Of a stretch of DNA of 64,000 nucleotides, positions 1 through 9,888 are shown one piece after another. The stretch covers positions 1 through 64,000 of the forward strand of contig CAMDKD010000001.1 in NCBI GenBank assembly GCA_945901125.1, read 5' to 3'. The notes below the pieces were generated by a model. It saw only the letters and a list, made by a program, of their open reading frames with translations, made no database searches and had not been told where the DNA came from. The position numbers and the translations under genes are program-made. The stretch's first letter is position 1. Every line of letters begins with the position of its first letter. The stretch is from Bordetella parapertussis. GTDB taxonomy: Bacteria; Pseudomonadota; Gammaproteobacteria; Burkholderiales; Burkholderiaceae_C.

Positions 1-153
1 GATGGTTTTGATCCGGTGCTGCGACAAGGCGGTTATGAACTGCTGGCCCTCTCCAATCTGACGCTGCCGCACGCCATGGTCAGGGTGTTGCTGGTGGAGC
101 AGCTTTACCGCGCTTGGTCTATGCTGACCAATCACCCTTACCATCGCGAGTAA
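1..153 (+). CDS. rlmH: 23S rRNA pseudouridine-1915 methyltransferase RlmH, 3' end (partial)
   Basis: Only the last 50 codons are inside the window; the gene starts upstream. The frame reads to a TAA at 151-153. The tail contains LPHAMVRVLLVEQLYRAW and ends in TNHPYHRE, the characteristic C-terminus of the RlmH SPOUT methyltransferase family, which methylates pseudouridine 1915 in helix 69 of 23S rRNA. The conserved end forms part of the SAM-binding knot and dimer surface in known family members. The stop codon overlaps the maf start by one base (TAATG), so the two are probably co-transcribed, as in other Burkholderiales (rsfS-rlmH-maf-rng). Identification is secure despite the truncation because the tail motif is distinctive. 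Confidence 0.93.
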   Translation, partial: DGFDPVLRQGGYELLALSNLTLPHAMVRVLLVEQLYRAWSMLTNHPYHRE

Positions 154-776
154 TGAACCTGCCGCTGATTTACCTCGCTTCCCAAAGCCCGCGCCGTCAA
201 CAACTGCTGACGCAAATCGGTGTGTCTTTCGAATTGCTGTTGCCGCGCGACACACACGCCGCAGAAGAACTGGAAACCGCATTGCCAGGCGAACTGCCGT
301 CGGCCTACGTTAAACGCGTGACCTTGCTCAAACTTCAGGCCGCCAAAGCGCAAATGCAGCAGGACCAATTGACCCCAAGACCTGTGCTGTGTGCTGACAC
401 CACCGTGGCTTTGAACGACCTCATTTTGGGCAAGCCGCTTGACGAAGAGGACGCCATCCGCATGCTGAGCGTTTTGTCAGGTCAAACACACCATGTTTAC
501 ACGGCCGTGGCCGTGAGCGCAGGCAAGCGCCACTGGTGCAGTGTGCAGCGCTCCAGAGTGACGTTTGACACACTCAGCCCAAGTGATATTTCATCCTATG
601 TAAAAACTGGCGAGCCCTTGGGCAAAGCCGGTGCTTATGCCATTCAAGGACGCGCGGCTGTGTTCATCAAGCGCATACAAGGCAGCCATTCCGGCATCAT
701 GGGTTTGCCGGTGTTCGAAACCAGTCGATTGCTACAACGCATCGCCAAGGACCAGACATGCAACACGACATACTGA
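153..776 (+). CDS. maf: Maf-family nucleoside triphosphate pyrophosphatase
   Basis: 207-aa Maf/HAM1-like protein. It hydrolyses non-canonical or canonical NTPs (dTTP/UTP type in the YhdE branch) to NMP and PPi in the cytoplasm and is thought to act in nucleotide-pool cleaning. The N-terminus MNLPLIYLASQSPRR carries the phosphate-binding S-x-SPRR motif (residues 10-15), and the CADTTV segment supplies the catalytic Asp82. The ATG at 153 is preferred over an in-frame upstream ATG at 114, which lies inside rlmH, because family proteins start right before the LAS-x-SPRR strand. The start overlaps the rlmH stop by one base, and the end overlaps rng by 19 bases, so the three genes look translationally linked. 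The exact substrate subtype is not decided here. Confidence 0.93.
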   Translation: MNLPLIYLASQSPRRQQLLTQIGVSFELLLPRDTHAAEELETALPGELPSAYVKRVTLLKLQAAKAQMQQDQLTPRPVLCADTTVALNDLILGKPLDEEDAIRMLSVLSGQTHHVYTAVAVSAGKRHWCSVQRSRVTFDTLSPSDISSYVKTGEPLGKAGAYAIQGRAAVFIKRIQGSHSGIMGLPVFETSRLLQRIAKDQTCNTTY

Positions 777-2236
777 TCAATTGGTCGCCCCAGGAAACCC
801 GCGTGGCTCTGGTGCAAAACGCCGCTTTGCAGGAAATTCATATTGAGCGTTCGCTGGAACGCGGCCTCGTCGGCAATATTTACACGGGCCGGGTTGTTCG
901 CGTATTGCCCGGCATGCAATCGGCGTTCATAGACATAGGCATGGAGCGATCGGCGTTTTTACACGTGGCCGATGTGTTCACAGGCGTGCATGCAAAACAC
1001 GCAGATGCAGATGCGCAGCATGCCCCGGTGGTGCCCATAGAAAAACAGGTGTTTGAAGGTCAGTCGCTGATGGTGCAAGTCATCAAGGACCCGATAGGCA
1101 GCAAAGGTGCGCGTTTATCCACACAAATCAGCATCGCAGGACGATTGCTGGTGTTTTTACCGCAAGACAACCACGTCGGTGTGTCGCAAAAAATCCCTTT
1201 AGAAGAACGCGAAGCTTTGCGTCGGCGATTGGTCAATTTGGCGCACCGCGATGAAGAAAAAGGCGGTTTCATTTTACGCACCAATGGCGAAGACGCCAGC
1301 GACGCGCAATTGCAGGAAGATATCGATTACTTGCGCAAGACTTGGGCCAAGGTCAAAGTGGCTTCGCAGCAGCTGGCGCCTAAATCTTTGTTGCATCAGG
1401 ATTTGAATCTGCTGCAACGCGTGTTGCGCGACATGGTGGATGAATTCACCCAGACCATACGCATAGATTCTCACGAGCAGTTTGAGATGCTGCAAAAATT
1501 CGGGCTGGAATTCATGCCCTCGGCGGTCGCCAAGCTCGCGCATTACAAAGGCGAGCGCCCGATTTTTGATTTGTTCAATGTCGACGAAGAAATCAAACAG
1601 GCGCTGGGGCGCAAGGTCATGCTGAAGTCTGGCGGTTACCTGATCATTGACCAGACCGAGGCGATGACCACGGTGGACGTGAATACCGGCGGCTTTGTCG
1701 GCGCGCGCAATTTTGAAGACACGATTTACAAAACCAATCTGGAAGCCGCCGGTGCGATTGCCAGGCAACTGCGTTTGCGCAATTTGGGCGGCGTGATCGT
1801 CACCGATTTCATTGATATGCAGACTTCGGATCACCGCGACTCTGTGTTGGCCGAGTTCAGCAAGCACCTCAAACGTGACAAGGTGAAAACCACGGTCAGC
1901 CCGTTTTCCGCACTCGGTCTGGTCGAGATGACACGCAAGCGCACGCGCGAGTCACTGGCTCAACTGCTGTGCGAACCATGTGCGCAATGCCAAGGGCGCG
2001 GCATTGTGAATACCGCCAGAACCACGGCCTACAACATATTGCGCGAAATTCTCAGAGAAGCCAGGCAATTCAGTCCGCGTGAATTCCGGGTGCTGGCGGC
2101 GCCTGGAGTGATCGATTTATTGCAGGAAGAGGAAAGCCTGCACCTGGCCGGTTTGAGTGAATTCATAGGCAAGCCCATATCGCTGCAAGCCGAGTTCGGC
2201 ATTGGCGACGAGCAATTCAATATCGTGTTGCTGTAG
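758..2236 (+). CDS. rng: Ribonuclease G
   Basis: 492 aa, the usual RNase G length, without the long C-terminal scaffold of RNase E. RNase G is a cytoplasmic endoribonuclease that matures the 5' end of 16S rRNA and degrades some mRNAs. An S1-type RNA-binding domain lies near residues 35-125. The DNase I-like catalytic core contains TTVDVNTGGF (Asp307) and IVTDFIDM (Asp350), which match the Mg-binding aspartates of RNase E by position and spacing. A Zn-link-type cysteine cluster CEPCAQC (residues 405-411) follows. It starts inside the end of maf. Its stop lies 8 bases from the convergent msbA stop, and no strong terminator is visible between them. Confidence 0.95.
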   Translation: MQHDILINWSPQETRVALVQNAALQEIHIERSLERGLVGNIYTGRVVRVLPGMQSAFIDIGMERSAFLHVADVFTGVHAKHADADAQHAPVVPIEKQVFEGQSLMVQVIKDPIGSKGARLSTQISIAGRLLVFLPQDNHVGVSQKIPLEEREALRRRLVNLAHRDEEKGGFILRTNGEDASDAQLQEDIDYLRKTWAKVKVASQQLAPKSLLHQDLNLLQRVLRDMVDEFTQTIRIDSHEQFEMLQKFGLEFMPSAVAKLAHYKGERPIFDLFNVDEEIKQALGRKVMLKSGGYLIIDQTEAMTTVDVNTGGFVGARNFEDTIYKTNLEAAGAIARQLRLRNLGGVIVTDFIDMQTSDHRDSVLAEFSKHLKRDKVKTTVSPFSALGLVEMTRKRTRESLAQLLCEPCAQCQGRGIVNTARTTAYNILREILREARQFSPREFRVLAAPGVIDLLQEEESLHLAGLSEFIGKPISLQAEFGIGDEQFNIVLL

Positions 2237-2244
2237 TCGCGCTC

Positions 2245-3999
<1,755 letters not shown>

Positions 4000-4088
4000 T
4001 GGCTACTCAGACTTTGTCAACATTTATTATCACCTTTGCCGCCGGTCTACTGGTTAGAATACAAAAACCCCACTTTATTTGAAAAAAC

Positions 4089-5366
4089 ATGTCACGATCT
4101 GCTAATTTTTTGTTCACGCTCGTGTTTTTTATTTTTGCAGGCACCAACTTGGCTCATGCCGAATTCAAAGTGGAAATTTCGGGCGTAGGCATCACCCAAA
4201 TACCTATTGCCGTCTCTGATTTCCGCGGTCAGGAAGCTTCGCCGCAAAAGATTTCCGCCATCATCACCGCAGACCTAGAGCGAAGCGGCCAATTCAAGAG
4301 TTCTCCTACCGGTGTGTTACTCGATGAAAACAGCCACCCGGACTTTAATACCATCAAGCAAAACAATATTGATGCTGTATTGACGGGAAGTATCACCAAG
4401 TTGGCCGACGGTCGATTTGATATCCGTTACAGATTGTGGGACGCAGTCAAGACCCAGGACCTGGGCGGTCAAAGCTTTATCGCCATGCCCGGGGACTTGC
4501 GCTTGGTGTCTCACCGGATTGCCGACCAGATCTATGAAAAATTGACGGGTGATAAAGGCATTTTTTCTACCCGTATCACCTACGTCACCAAACAAAACAA
4601 CCGGCATATGCTGTGGGTGGCTGATGCAGATGGTGAAAACGCCCAGGCCGCGCTCACCAGTCCAGAGCCCATCATCTCTCCCTGCTGGGCGCCCAACGGT
4701 AATGAATTGGCCTATGTTTCATTTGAATCGCGCAAGCCCGTGGTTTATGTACACGATGTCGGTTCAGGCAAACGTCGGGTACTGGCCAATTTCAAGGGTT
4801 CCAACAGCGCACCCGCATGGGCCCCTGACGGCAAGAGCTTGGCTATTGCATTGAGCCGTGACGGCGGAACGCAAATTTTTATTCTGGACGCCAAAGGCGG
4901 TGAACCCAGACACATTACCCAATCCCCAAGCATTGACACAGAACCTGTGTTTTCGCCGGATGGTTCAAGTATTTACTTTGTCAGTGACAGAGGTGGCTCA
5001 CCCCAAATCTATCGTGTACCGGTCAGCGGCGGCGCTGCGCAACGGGTAACTTTTTCCGGCACTTATAACGTTTCACCTGCGCTCAGTCCGGACGGACGCT
5101 GGCTCAGTTTTGTGTCTCGCGGGGGCAATGGTTACCGGGTCCAGTTGATGGATTTGTCCAATGACAAGCTGACTTCGCTGACAGAATCCTCGCAGGACGA
5201 AAAACCAAGTTTTGCACCGAACAGTAAGCTCATTATGTATGCCACCAAAGTTGCATCGCGCGAAGTTTTGATGACGATTACACTTGATGGCAAAATAGGA
5301 ACCAGATTAGCGGGGCAATCCGCCAATATTCGTGAGCCCCACTGGGGACCCTTTTTGAAACCGTGA
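4089..5366 (+). CDS. tolB: Tol-Pal system beta-propeller protein TolB
   Basis: 425-aa periplasmic protein. It has a Sec signal peptide (residues 1-24, cleavage after AHA), an N-terminal TolB alpha/beta domain with the GITQIPIAV segment, then a six-bladed WD40-like propeller built from repeated units such as SPDGRWLSF and APDGKSLAIAL. TolB binds Pal and TolA and takes part in outer-membrane constriction at division. Pal begins 17 bases downstream and cpoB overlaps pal, forming tolB-pal-cpoB. The partners tolQ, tolR and tolA, which usually lie directly upstream, are absent here: msbA occupies that position on the other strand. The ATG at 4089 gives a complete signal peptide. Confidence 0.96.
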   Translation: MSRSANFLFTLVFFIFAGTNLAHAEFKVEISGVGITQIPIAVSDFRGQEASPQKISAIITADLERSGQFKSSPTGVLLDENSHPDFNTIKQNNIDAVLTGSITKLADGRFDIRYRLWDAVKTQDLGGQSFIAMPGDLRLVSHRIADQIYEKLTGDKGIFSTRITYVTKQNNRHMLWVADADGENAQAALTSPEPIISPCWAPNGNELAYVSFESRKPVVYVHDVGSGKRRVLANFKGSNSAPAWAPDGKSLAIALSRDGGTQIFILDAKGGEPRHITQSPSIDTEPVFSPDGSSIYFVSDRGGSPQIYRVPVSGGAAQRVTFSGTYNVSPALSPDGRWLSFVSRGGNGYRVQLMDLSNDKLTSLTESSQDEKPSFAPNSKLIMYATKVASREVLMTITLDGKIGTRLAGQSANIREPHWGPFLKP

Positions 5367-5383
5367 TTAATGGAGTATTACCC

Positions 5384-6034
5384 GTGAAAAAAATTATTTG
5401 GTCTTTGCTGATCGTCAGCCTGCTCGCAGCCTGCGCTTCGGGTGTGAAACTCAGTGATGTTCCTGTCGAAGACAAGTCCGGTGCACAAGTCAATAATTCT
5501 CAGAATAAAGATGCTGACAAGGCCTCCAAATCAGCCAATTCGGCATCATCATCTTCAGCAGGAGTATCATCTTCTTCCAACACTGCTAACAATGGCAACG
5601 TCGGCACTGCGACAGCCTCTAACTTGCCTGACGCAAAACAACCAACAGCACCTGCTCCTGTGAACGCACCTACTGCTGCAGATGCCGGTATGGCCGGTCC
5701 TGCCAATTCGGCCAAGGTCATTTACTTTGACTACGATAGTTACATTGTTAAACCTGAGTTTCAAGCTGTCATTGAAGCCCATGCGCAATTTTTGAAATCC
5801 AGCCAGCGCGCCCGAGTGTCAGTCGAAGGCCATACAGATGAACGCGGCAGCCGTGAATACAACCTTGCCTTGGGTCAAAAACGTGCTGACGCTGTTCGCC
5901 AAAGCCTGACCCTGCTGGGTGTAAGCGCTGCGCAAATTGAGTCCGTCAGCTTCGGTGAAGAAAAACCCGCAGTGGCCGGTAGCGATGAAGCTGCATACGC
6001 CAAAAACCGCCGGGCTGAATTCTTTTACAAATGA
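5384..6034 (+). CDS. pal: Peptidoglycan-associated outer-membrane lipoprotein Pal
   Basis: 216-aa lipoprotein. The start chosen is GTG at 5384, because it gives MKKIIWSLLIVSLLAAC, a perfect lipoprotein signal with lipidated Cys17, and has a GGAG ribosome-binding site at 5372-5375. An in-frame GTG at 5363 would overlap tolB and add seven residues. After a Ser/Ala/Asn-rich linker (about residues 30-90), the OmpA-like peptidoglycan-binding domain contains VEGHTDERGSREYN and ends KNRRAEFFYK, both hallmarks of Pal. Pal anchors the outer membrane to peptidoglycan and binds TolB. The stop overlaps the cpoB start (ATGA). The linker is longer and more Ser-rich than in enteric Pal. Confidence 0.95.
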   Translation: MKKIIWSLLIVSLLAACASGVKLSDVPVEDKSGAQVNNSQNKDADKASKSANSASSSSAGVSSSSNTANNGNVGTATASNLPDAKQPTAPAPVNAPTAADAGMAGPANSAKVIYFDYDSYIVKPEFQAVIEAHAQFLKSSQRARVSVEGHTDERGSREYNLALGQKRADAVRQSLTLLGVSAAQIESVSFGEEKPAVAGSDEAAYAKNRRAEFFYK

Positions 6035-6981
6035 TCAAGCGATTTAAGTGGTCCTGCATTTGCCTTCTCCTGCTGAGCGGGGGAATGGTAAACGGCCAGG
6101 TTTTTCCTGACAACGAAGCCCGCAGAGCAATTCTTGATTTGCGGGCTGAGGTTAAAAGAATCACTGAAGATATTAAAAAAATCTCCGATGACACAAAAAG
6201 ATTCTCCGAAGAGAACAAAAAGAACATTGACAAAGTTCAAGCAGAGAAACAAGCCTCTGATTTGGAACTGAAGAAGGCGAATGACATCATCGCCAGACTA
6301 CAGCAGTCTGTGCGCGACTCGCAGCTTGAAGCCTCCAGGCTGCAGCAGGAAATCGACAAGCTCAACCGTATACAAAACCAGGCCGTGCTTCAGTTGAAAT
6401 CCGATAACGAAGCTTTGAAGCAGCAAATTGCCGAGTTACGTGGCGAGCGTGAACAGTTAAGCCGCGACATCAGTGTGGTTCAGCGCAATCAAAAAGATTT
6501 GACAACCGGAATTGAAGACAGAATTTTCAAAATAGATCAGCGCTTCAGCAAAATTGAACCGGTGATGGTGCAAATCGATGGTCTGGAGTTTCAATCTGAC
6601 CAGGCCGAGAAAAAAGATTATGAACTCGCTTTGTCCACTTTCAAACGTGGTGAGTACAGCGGTGCAGTCAATGCGTTCGCAGGTTTTTTACGCAAATACC
6701 CCAACAGCGGCTTCAGACAAAGCGCTTTGTTTTGGGTGGCCAGTGCCAAATTCGTCAAGGGTGACTATGTTGACACGACCAATCAGCTCAGAGCTTTCTT
6801 GAACATGAACGAAGCCCATAACCGCTATCCTGAAGCCATGTTGACCTTGGCCAATGCTCAAATAGAACTCAAGCTGAGCCCGGATGCGAAAAAGACCTTG
6901 GAAGATTTGATCCGCGACTACCCTAGCTCTGAAGCCGCCAAAGTTGCGACTGAGCGCCTGGCCAAACTCAAATTACCTTGA
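6031..6981 (+). CDS. cpoB: Cell-division coordinator CpoB (YbgF), periplasmic coiled-coil/TPR protein
   Basis: 316 aa. It has an N-terminal signal peptide (about residues 1-22), a long Lys/Glu/Gln-rich coiled coil (about 27-150) that mediates trimerisation in known homologues, a linker, then a C-terminal TPR domain from DYELALSTFKRGEYSGAV onward. CpoB coordinates PBP1B-driven peptidoglycan synthesis with Tol-Pal constriction in the periplasm. The start ATG overlaps the pal stop (ATGA), and the stop overlaps the TTG start of the next gene. The coiled-coil segment is longer than in the enteric protein. Placement directly after pal confirms the call. Confidence 0.93.
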   Translation: MIKRFKWSCICLLLLSGGMVNGQVFPDNEARRAILDLRAEVKRITEDIKKISDDTKRFSEENKKNIDKVQAEKQASDLELKKANDIIARLQQSVRDSQLEASRLQQEIDKLNRIQNQAVLQLKSDNEALKQQIAELRGEREQLSRDISVVQRNQKDLTTGIEDRIFKIDQRFSKIEPVMVQIDGLEFQSDQAEKKDYELALSTFKRGEYSGAVNAFAGFLRKYPNSGFRQSALFWVASAKFVKGDYVDTTNQLRAFLNMNEAHNRYPEAMLTLANAQIELKLSPDAKKTLEDLIRDYPSSEAAKVATERLAKLKLP

Positions 6982-7745
6982 TTCCGGATTCCTCTGAAGC
7001 AGACGTGACTGAACGTCGTTTCAGCGGAATGAGCCGTTTATTCGGCGCTGCCTCAGCCCTTCGCATACAGCAGGCGCATATTGCAGTGATAGGTATAGGT
7101 GGTGTTGGTTCATGGGCTGTAGAGGCGCTGGCACGCAGCGGCGTCAATCGCTTGACTTTGATTGACATGGACCATATCTCTGAGTCAAACATCAACCGGC
7201 AACTGCATGCGCTGGTCTCCACCTTAGGACAGGCAAAAGTATCGGCGATGAAAGACCGCATACATTTGATCAACCCTGATTGCGAAGTCTATGCAGTAGA
7301 TGAATTTCTCACTCCGGAAAATATCAACAACTTATTGCACGATGGCCTCGACCTGGTGATAGATGCCACTGACCAGGTCAGCGCCAAAGTAGCCATGGCC
7401 GCGCGCGCCATGCGAACAGGTAAACCGCTGGTCATGGCAGGCGCTGCAGGTGGAAAAAAAATGGCTCATCTGGTCGACATGGCAGACCTGTCTGATGTGA
7501 GCCACGATCCTTTGCTGGCGCAAGTCCGGCAGCACCTGCGCAAAATGAATTTCTCAGTCAAGCCTGGGACTGCATGCGGTGTTCACGCTGTGTTCAGCAA
7601 AGAGACGGTGAAGCGACCTGCTTTAGCCAATAGTCAGAACGCAGACAACACCTTGAACTGTCACGGCTATGGTTCATTGGTGAGTGTGACTGCCACTTTT
7701 GGACAATGTGCAGCAGGCTGGGCTTTGAACCATTTTTCTCAATAA
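6978..7745 (+). CDS. tcdA: tRNA threonylcarbamoyladenosine dehydratase (TcdA/CsdL-like)
   Basis: 255-aa E1/ThiF-like adenylating enzyme. It converts t6A37 of ANN-decoding tRNAs to the cyclic form ct6A using ATP. The Rossmann glycine motif VIGIGGVGSWAVEAL (about 37-51), the LIDMDHISESNINRQ segment with the nucleotide-contacting Asp and Arg, and the AGAAGGKK region all match TcdA. It lacks the CxxC zinc pairs of ThiF/MoeB, as expected for this branch. The longest frame uses TTG at 6978, overlapping the cpoB stop (TTGA). A GTG at 7005 is a possible alternative start, so the first nine residues are uncertain. The gene is followed by tRNA-Lys. Confidence 0.9.
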   Translation: MIPDSSEADVTERRFSGMSRLFGAASALRIQQAHIAVIGIGGVGSWAVEALARSGVNRLTLIDMDHISESNINRQLHALVSTLGQAKVSAMKDRIHLINPDCEVYAVDEFLTPENINNLLHDGLDLVIDATDQVSAKVAMAARAMRTGKPLVMAGAAGGKKMAHLVDMADLSDVSHDPLLAQVRQHLRKMNFSVKPGTACGVHAVFSKETVKRPALANSQNADNTLNCHGYGSLVSVTATFGQCAAGWALNHFSQ

Positions 7746-7761
7746 TTGATATCAGGCAAAT

Positions 7762-7792
7762 TTCAAGAATGAGCAAAAAAACCAGTTATAAT
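7762..7792 (+). promoter_or_regulatory. Probable promoter of the tRNA-Lys gene
   Basis: A perfect TATAAT (-10) lies at 7787-7792, 41 bases before the mature tRNA. A weak -35-like TTCAAG lies at 7762-7767 with a long 19-base spacer. The segment lies between the tcdA stop and the tRNA and has no other evident role. The -10 element is clear; the -35 is doubtful. Confidence 0.5.
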
Positions 7793-7833
7793 TTGTGGCT
7801 TCGCTAAGCGGCAAAACTGCAAAGTGAAATGAT

Positions 7834-7909
7834 GGGACGTTAGCTCAGTTGGTAGAGCAGCGGACTTTTAATCCGTTGGTCACAAGTTCGAATCTTGTAC
7901 GTCCTACCA
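7834..7909 (+). tRNA. tRNA-Lys (anticodon UUU)
   Basis: A 76-base cloverleaf with encoded CCA. The acceptor arm GGGACGT pairs with ACGTCCT (first pair G-U wobble). The D-arm contains TAGCTCAGTTGGTAGAGCA. The anticodon loop reads CTTTTAA, so the anticodon is TTT (Lys, reading AAA/AAG). The T-arm contains GTTCGAAT, and the gene ends with discriminator A plus CCA at 7907-7909. It stands alone between tcdA and a strong terminator, downstream of its own -10 box. Confidence 0.97.
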
Positions 7910-7920
7910 CCCCATTTAAA

Positions 7921-7952
7921 AAAACCAGTTCAAACAGAACTGGTTTTTTTTT
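7921..7952. terminator. Bidirectional intrinsic terminator after tRNA-Lys and the yheS operon
   Basis: An 11-bp perfect stem (AAAACCAGTTC, 7921-7931, with GAACTGGTTTT, 7937-7947) closes a five-base AAACA loop. It is flanked by a run of Ts on the plus side and a run of As on the other, so it can end transcription in both directions: the tRNA on the plus strand and the dap/prmB/yheS unit on the minus strand. Confidence 0.9.
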
Positions 7953-9888
7953 AGCTTGCTGCAGTCGCGCTTTCCAGATGACCGGTCAATTCCAACCATC
8001 TGGCTTCAAGCGCAGGTAACTCCTGATCTATTTGTTTTAAAAGTTTGCCTTTTTCCGCCAGCTCTGCGGCCGGCAGCTTGTTCGCCATCACCGCGTGCAA
8101 TTCATTGCGTTGTGATTCCAACGTTTGCATTTTGGCTTCTATTTGCGCCAATTCTTTTTGCATGTTTTTTAGCGATGGCAGCACGGGTTTGGGCGTGGAC
8201 GCTTTCACCGGGGCAGCGGCTATCACCGTCGCACCCGATGAAGCAATGGCTTTCAAACGCTTGGCTTCATCAAGCAAAAACTTTTGATAGTCGTCCAGAT
8301 CACCTTCAAAAGGCTCGATGCCGCCGCGCGAAACCAGCCAGAATTCATCACAGACTGCACGCAATAAGGCGCGGTCGTGACTCACCAGCATCACCGTGCC
8401 TTCGAATTCATTCAAAGCCACTGACAAGGCTTCGCGTGTTGCCAAATCCAGGTGGTTGGTAGGTTCATCCAGCAGCAACAGGTTAGGGCGCTGCCATACC
8501 AGCATGCACAACACAAGCCGGGCTTTCTCGCCGCCACTCATGCTGCCTACACTTTGCTTGACCATGTCGCCACTGAAATTGAACTGTCCCAAAAAGCTGC
8601 GCAAATCCTGTTCACGCGTAGCCTGACCGGACAACAAACTGTGCTGGGTCAAGCGTTTAGCCAATGCAATCATGTGGTCTAAAGGGTTGTCAGCCGGTTG
8701 CAGCACATCGAGTTCCTGCTGAGCAAAGTAGCCAATGTTCAATCCCTTGCCTTCAGTGATTTCACCAGCCACGGCTTGCAGGCTGCGCGCCACTGTTTTC
8801 ACCACGGTCGACTTGCCTTGGCCGTTCGCACCTAATATGCCTATGCGTTGACCGGCCAACACCGAGCGACTGATGTTTTTCACAATCACAGTCGGTGGTT
8901 CTTGTTCTCCGTCAGGCGAGGGATAGCCGAAGCTGACCGCTTGCATGGACAGCATGGGATTGGGCAAATGCGCAGGCGGTTTGAATTCGAACTGGAAATC
9001 TGCTTCGCTGAGCAAAGGCGCAATTTTTTCCATGCGCTCCAGCGCTTTCACACGGCTTTGCGCCTGCTTGGCTTTGCTGGCCTTGGCCTTGAAGCGTGCA
9101 ATGAATTTCTGCAAGTGAGCGATCTTGTCCTGTTGCTTAGAAAATGCGTTTTGTTGCAGGTTCATTTGCTCTGCGCGCATGTCCTCAAACTTGCTGTAGT
9201 TGCCGCCATAGCGCATCAGCTTGGCTGTATCTATATGCAAGGTGACGTTGGTGACAGCGTCGAGAAATTCTCGGTCGTGGCTGATGACCAGCAATGTGCC
9301 CTCAAAGCGCTTAAGCCAGCTCTCCAGCCACACCAGTGCGTCAAGGTCTAAGTGGTTGGTTGGTTCGTCGAGCAACAACAAATCCGAGGGGCTCATCAGT
9401 GCGCGCGCCAGTTGCAAGCGCATGCGCCAGCCGCCGGAAAAGCTGTTGACAGGATTTTCTAACTCGGTGGTTTTGAAACCCAAACCCAAAATCAGTGACT
9501 GGGCGCGCGACGGCGCATCGTGTTCACCGGCATCTGACAAAGCCATATACGCATGTGCCATGCGTTCACCGTCGTCCGTGGCCTCTGCGGCAGTCACTTC
9601 TTCGCGTGCAGCCAGTAAGGCTGTATCGCCGTCGATCACAAACTCTGTGGCGCTTTGTGATGTTTCGGGCATTTCCTGCGCCACTTGGCCCATGCGCCAT
9701 TGCGTTGGTATGTAAAACTCGCCCGAGTCTTCTTGCAAACTGCGGTTGAGCAAGGCAAACAGTGACGACTTGCCAGCACCATTGCGTCCGACCAGACCGA
9801 CTTTTTCGCCGGGATTCAAAGTCACGCAAGCTTGATCCAGCAGCAGTTTGGTGCCGCGTCGCAGTGAAATATTCTTTAAGGTAATCAT
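7951..9888 (-). CDS. yheS: ABC-F ATPase, YheS type (ribosome-associated)
   Basis: 645 aa with two ABC ATPase domains in one chain and no membrane segments, the ABC-F layout. Domain 1 has Walker A GRNGAGKSS (34-42), signature SGGWRMRLQLA and LLLDEPTNHLDLDAL. Domain 2 has GANGQGKST (353-361), SGGEKARLVL and again LLLDEPTNHLDL. The linker between them, with FKAKASKAKQAQSRVKALERM, matches the P-site tRNA interaction motif region. A C-terminal coiled coil covers about 560-640. ABC-F proteins bind the ribosomal E site and rescue or tune translation. Details such as FVIDGD, SGGWRMRL and ALVWLESWLK favour YheS over Uup or EttA. The start overlaps the prmB stop (ATGA). Confidence 0.9.
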   Translation of the reverse strand: MITLKNISLRRGTKLLLDQACVTLNPGEKVGLVGRNGAGKSSLFALLNRSLQEDSGEFYIPTQWRMGQVAQEMPETSQSATEFVIDGDTALLAAREEVTAAEATDDGERMAHAYMALSDAGEHDAPSRAQSLILGLGFKTTELENPVNSFSGGWRMRLQLARALMSPSDLLLLDEPTNHLDLDALVWLESWLKRFEGTLLVISHDREFLDAVTNVTLHIDTAKLMRYGGNYSKFEDMRAEQMNLQQNAFSKQQDKIAHLQKFIARFKAKASKAKQAQSRVKALERMEKIAPLLSEADFQFEFKPPAHLPNPMLSMQAVSFGYPSPDGEQEPPTVIVKNISRSVLAGQRIGILGANGQGKSTVVKTVARSLQAVAGEITEGKGLNIGYFAQQELDVLQPADNPLDHMIALAKRLTQHSLLSGQATREQDLRSFLGQFNFSGDMVKQSVGSMSGGEKARLVLCMLVWQRPNLLLLDEPTNHLDLATREALSVALNEFEGTVMLVSHDRALLRAVCDEFWLVSRGGIEPFEGDLDDYQKFLLDEAKRLKAIASSGATVIAAAPVKASTPKPVLPSLKNMQKELAQIEAKMQTLESQRNELHAVMANKLPAAELAEKGKLLKQIDQELPALEARWLELTGHLESATAAS

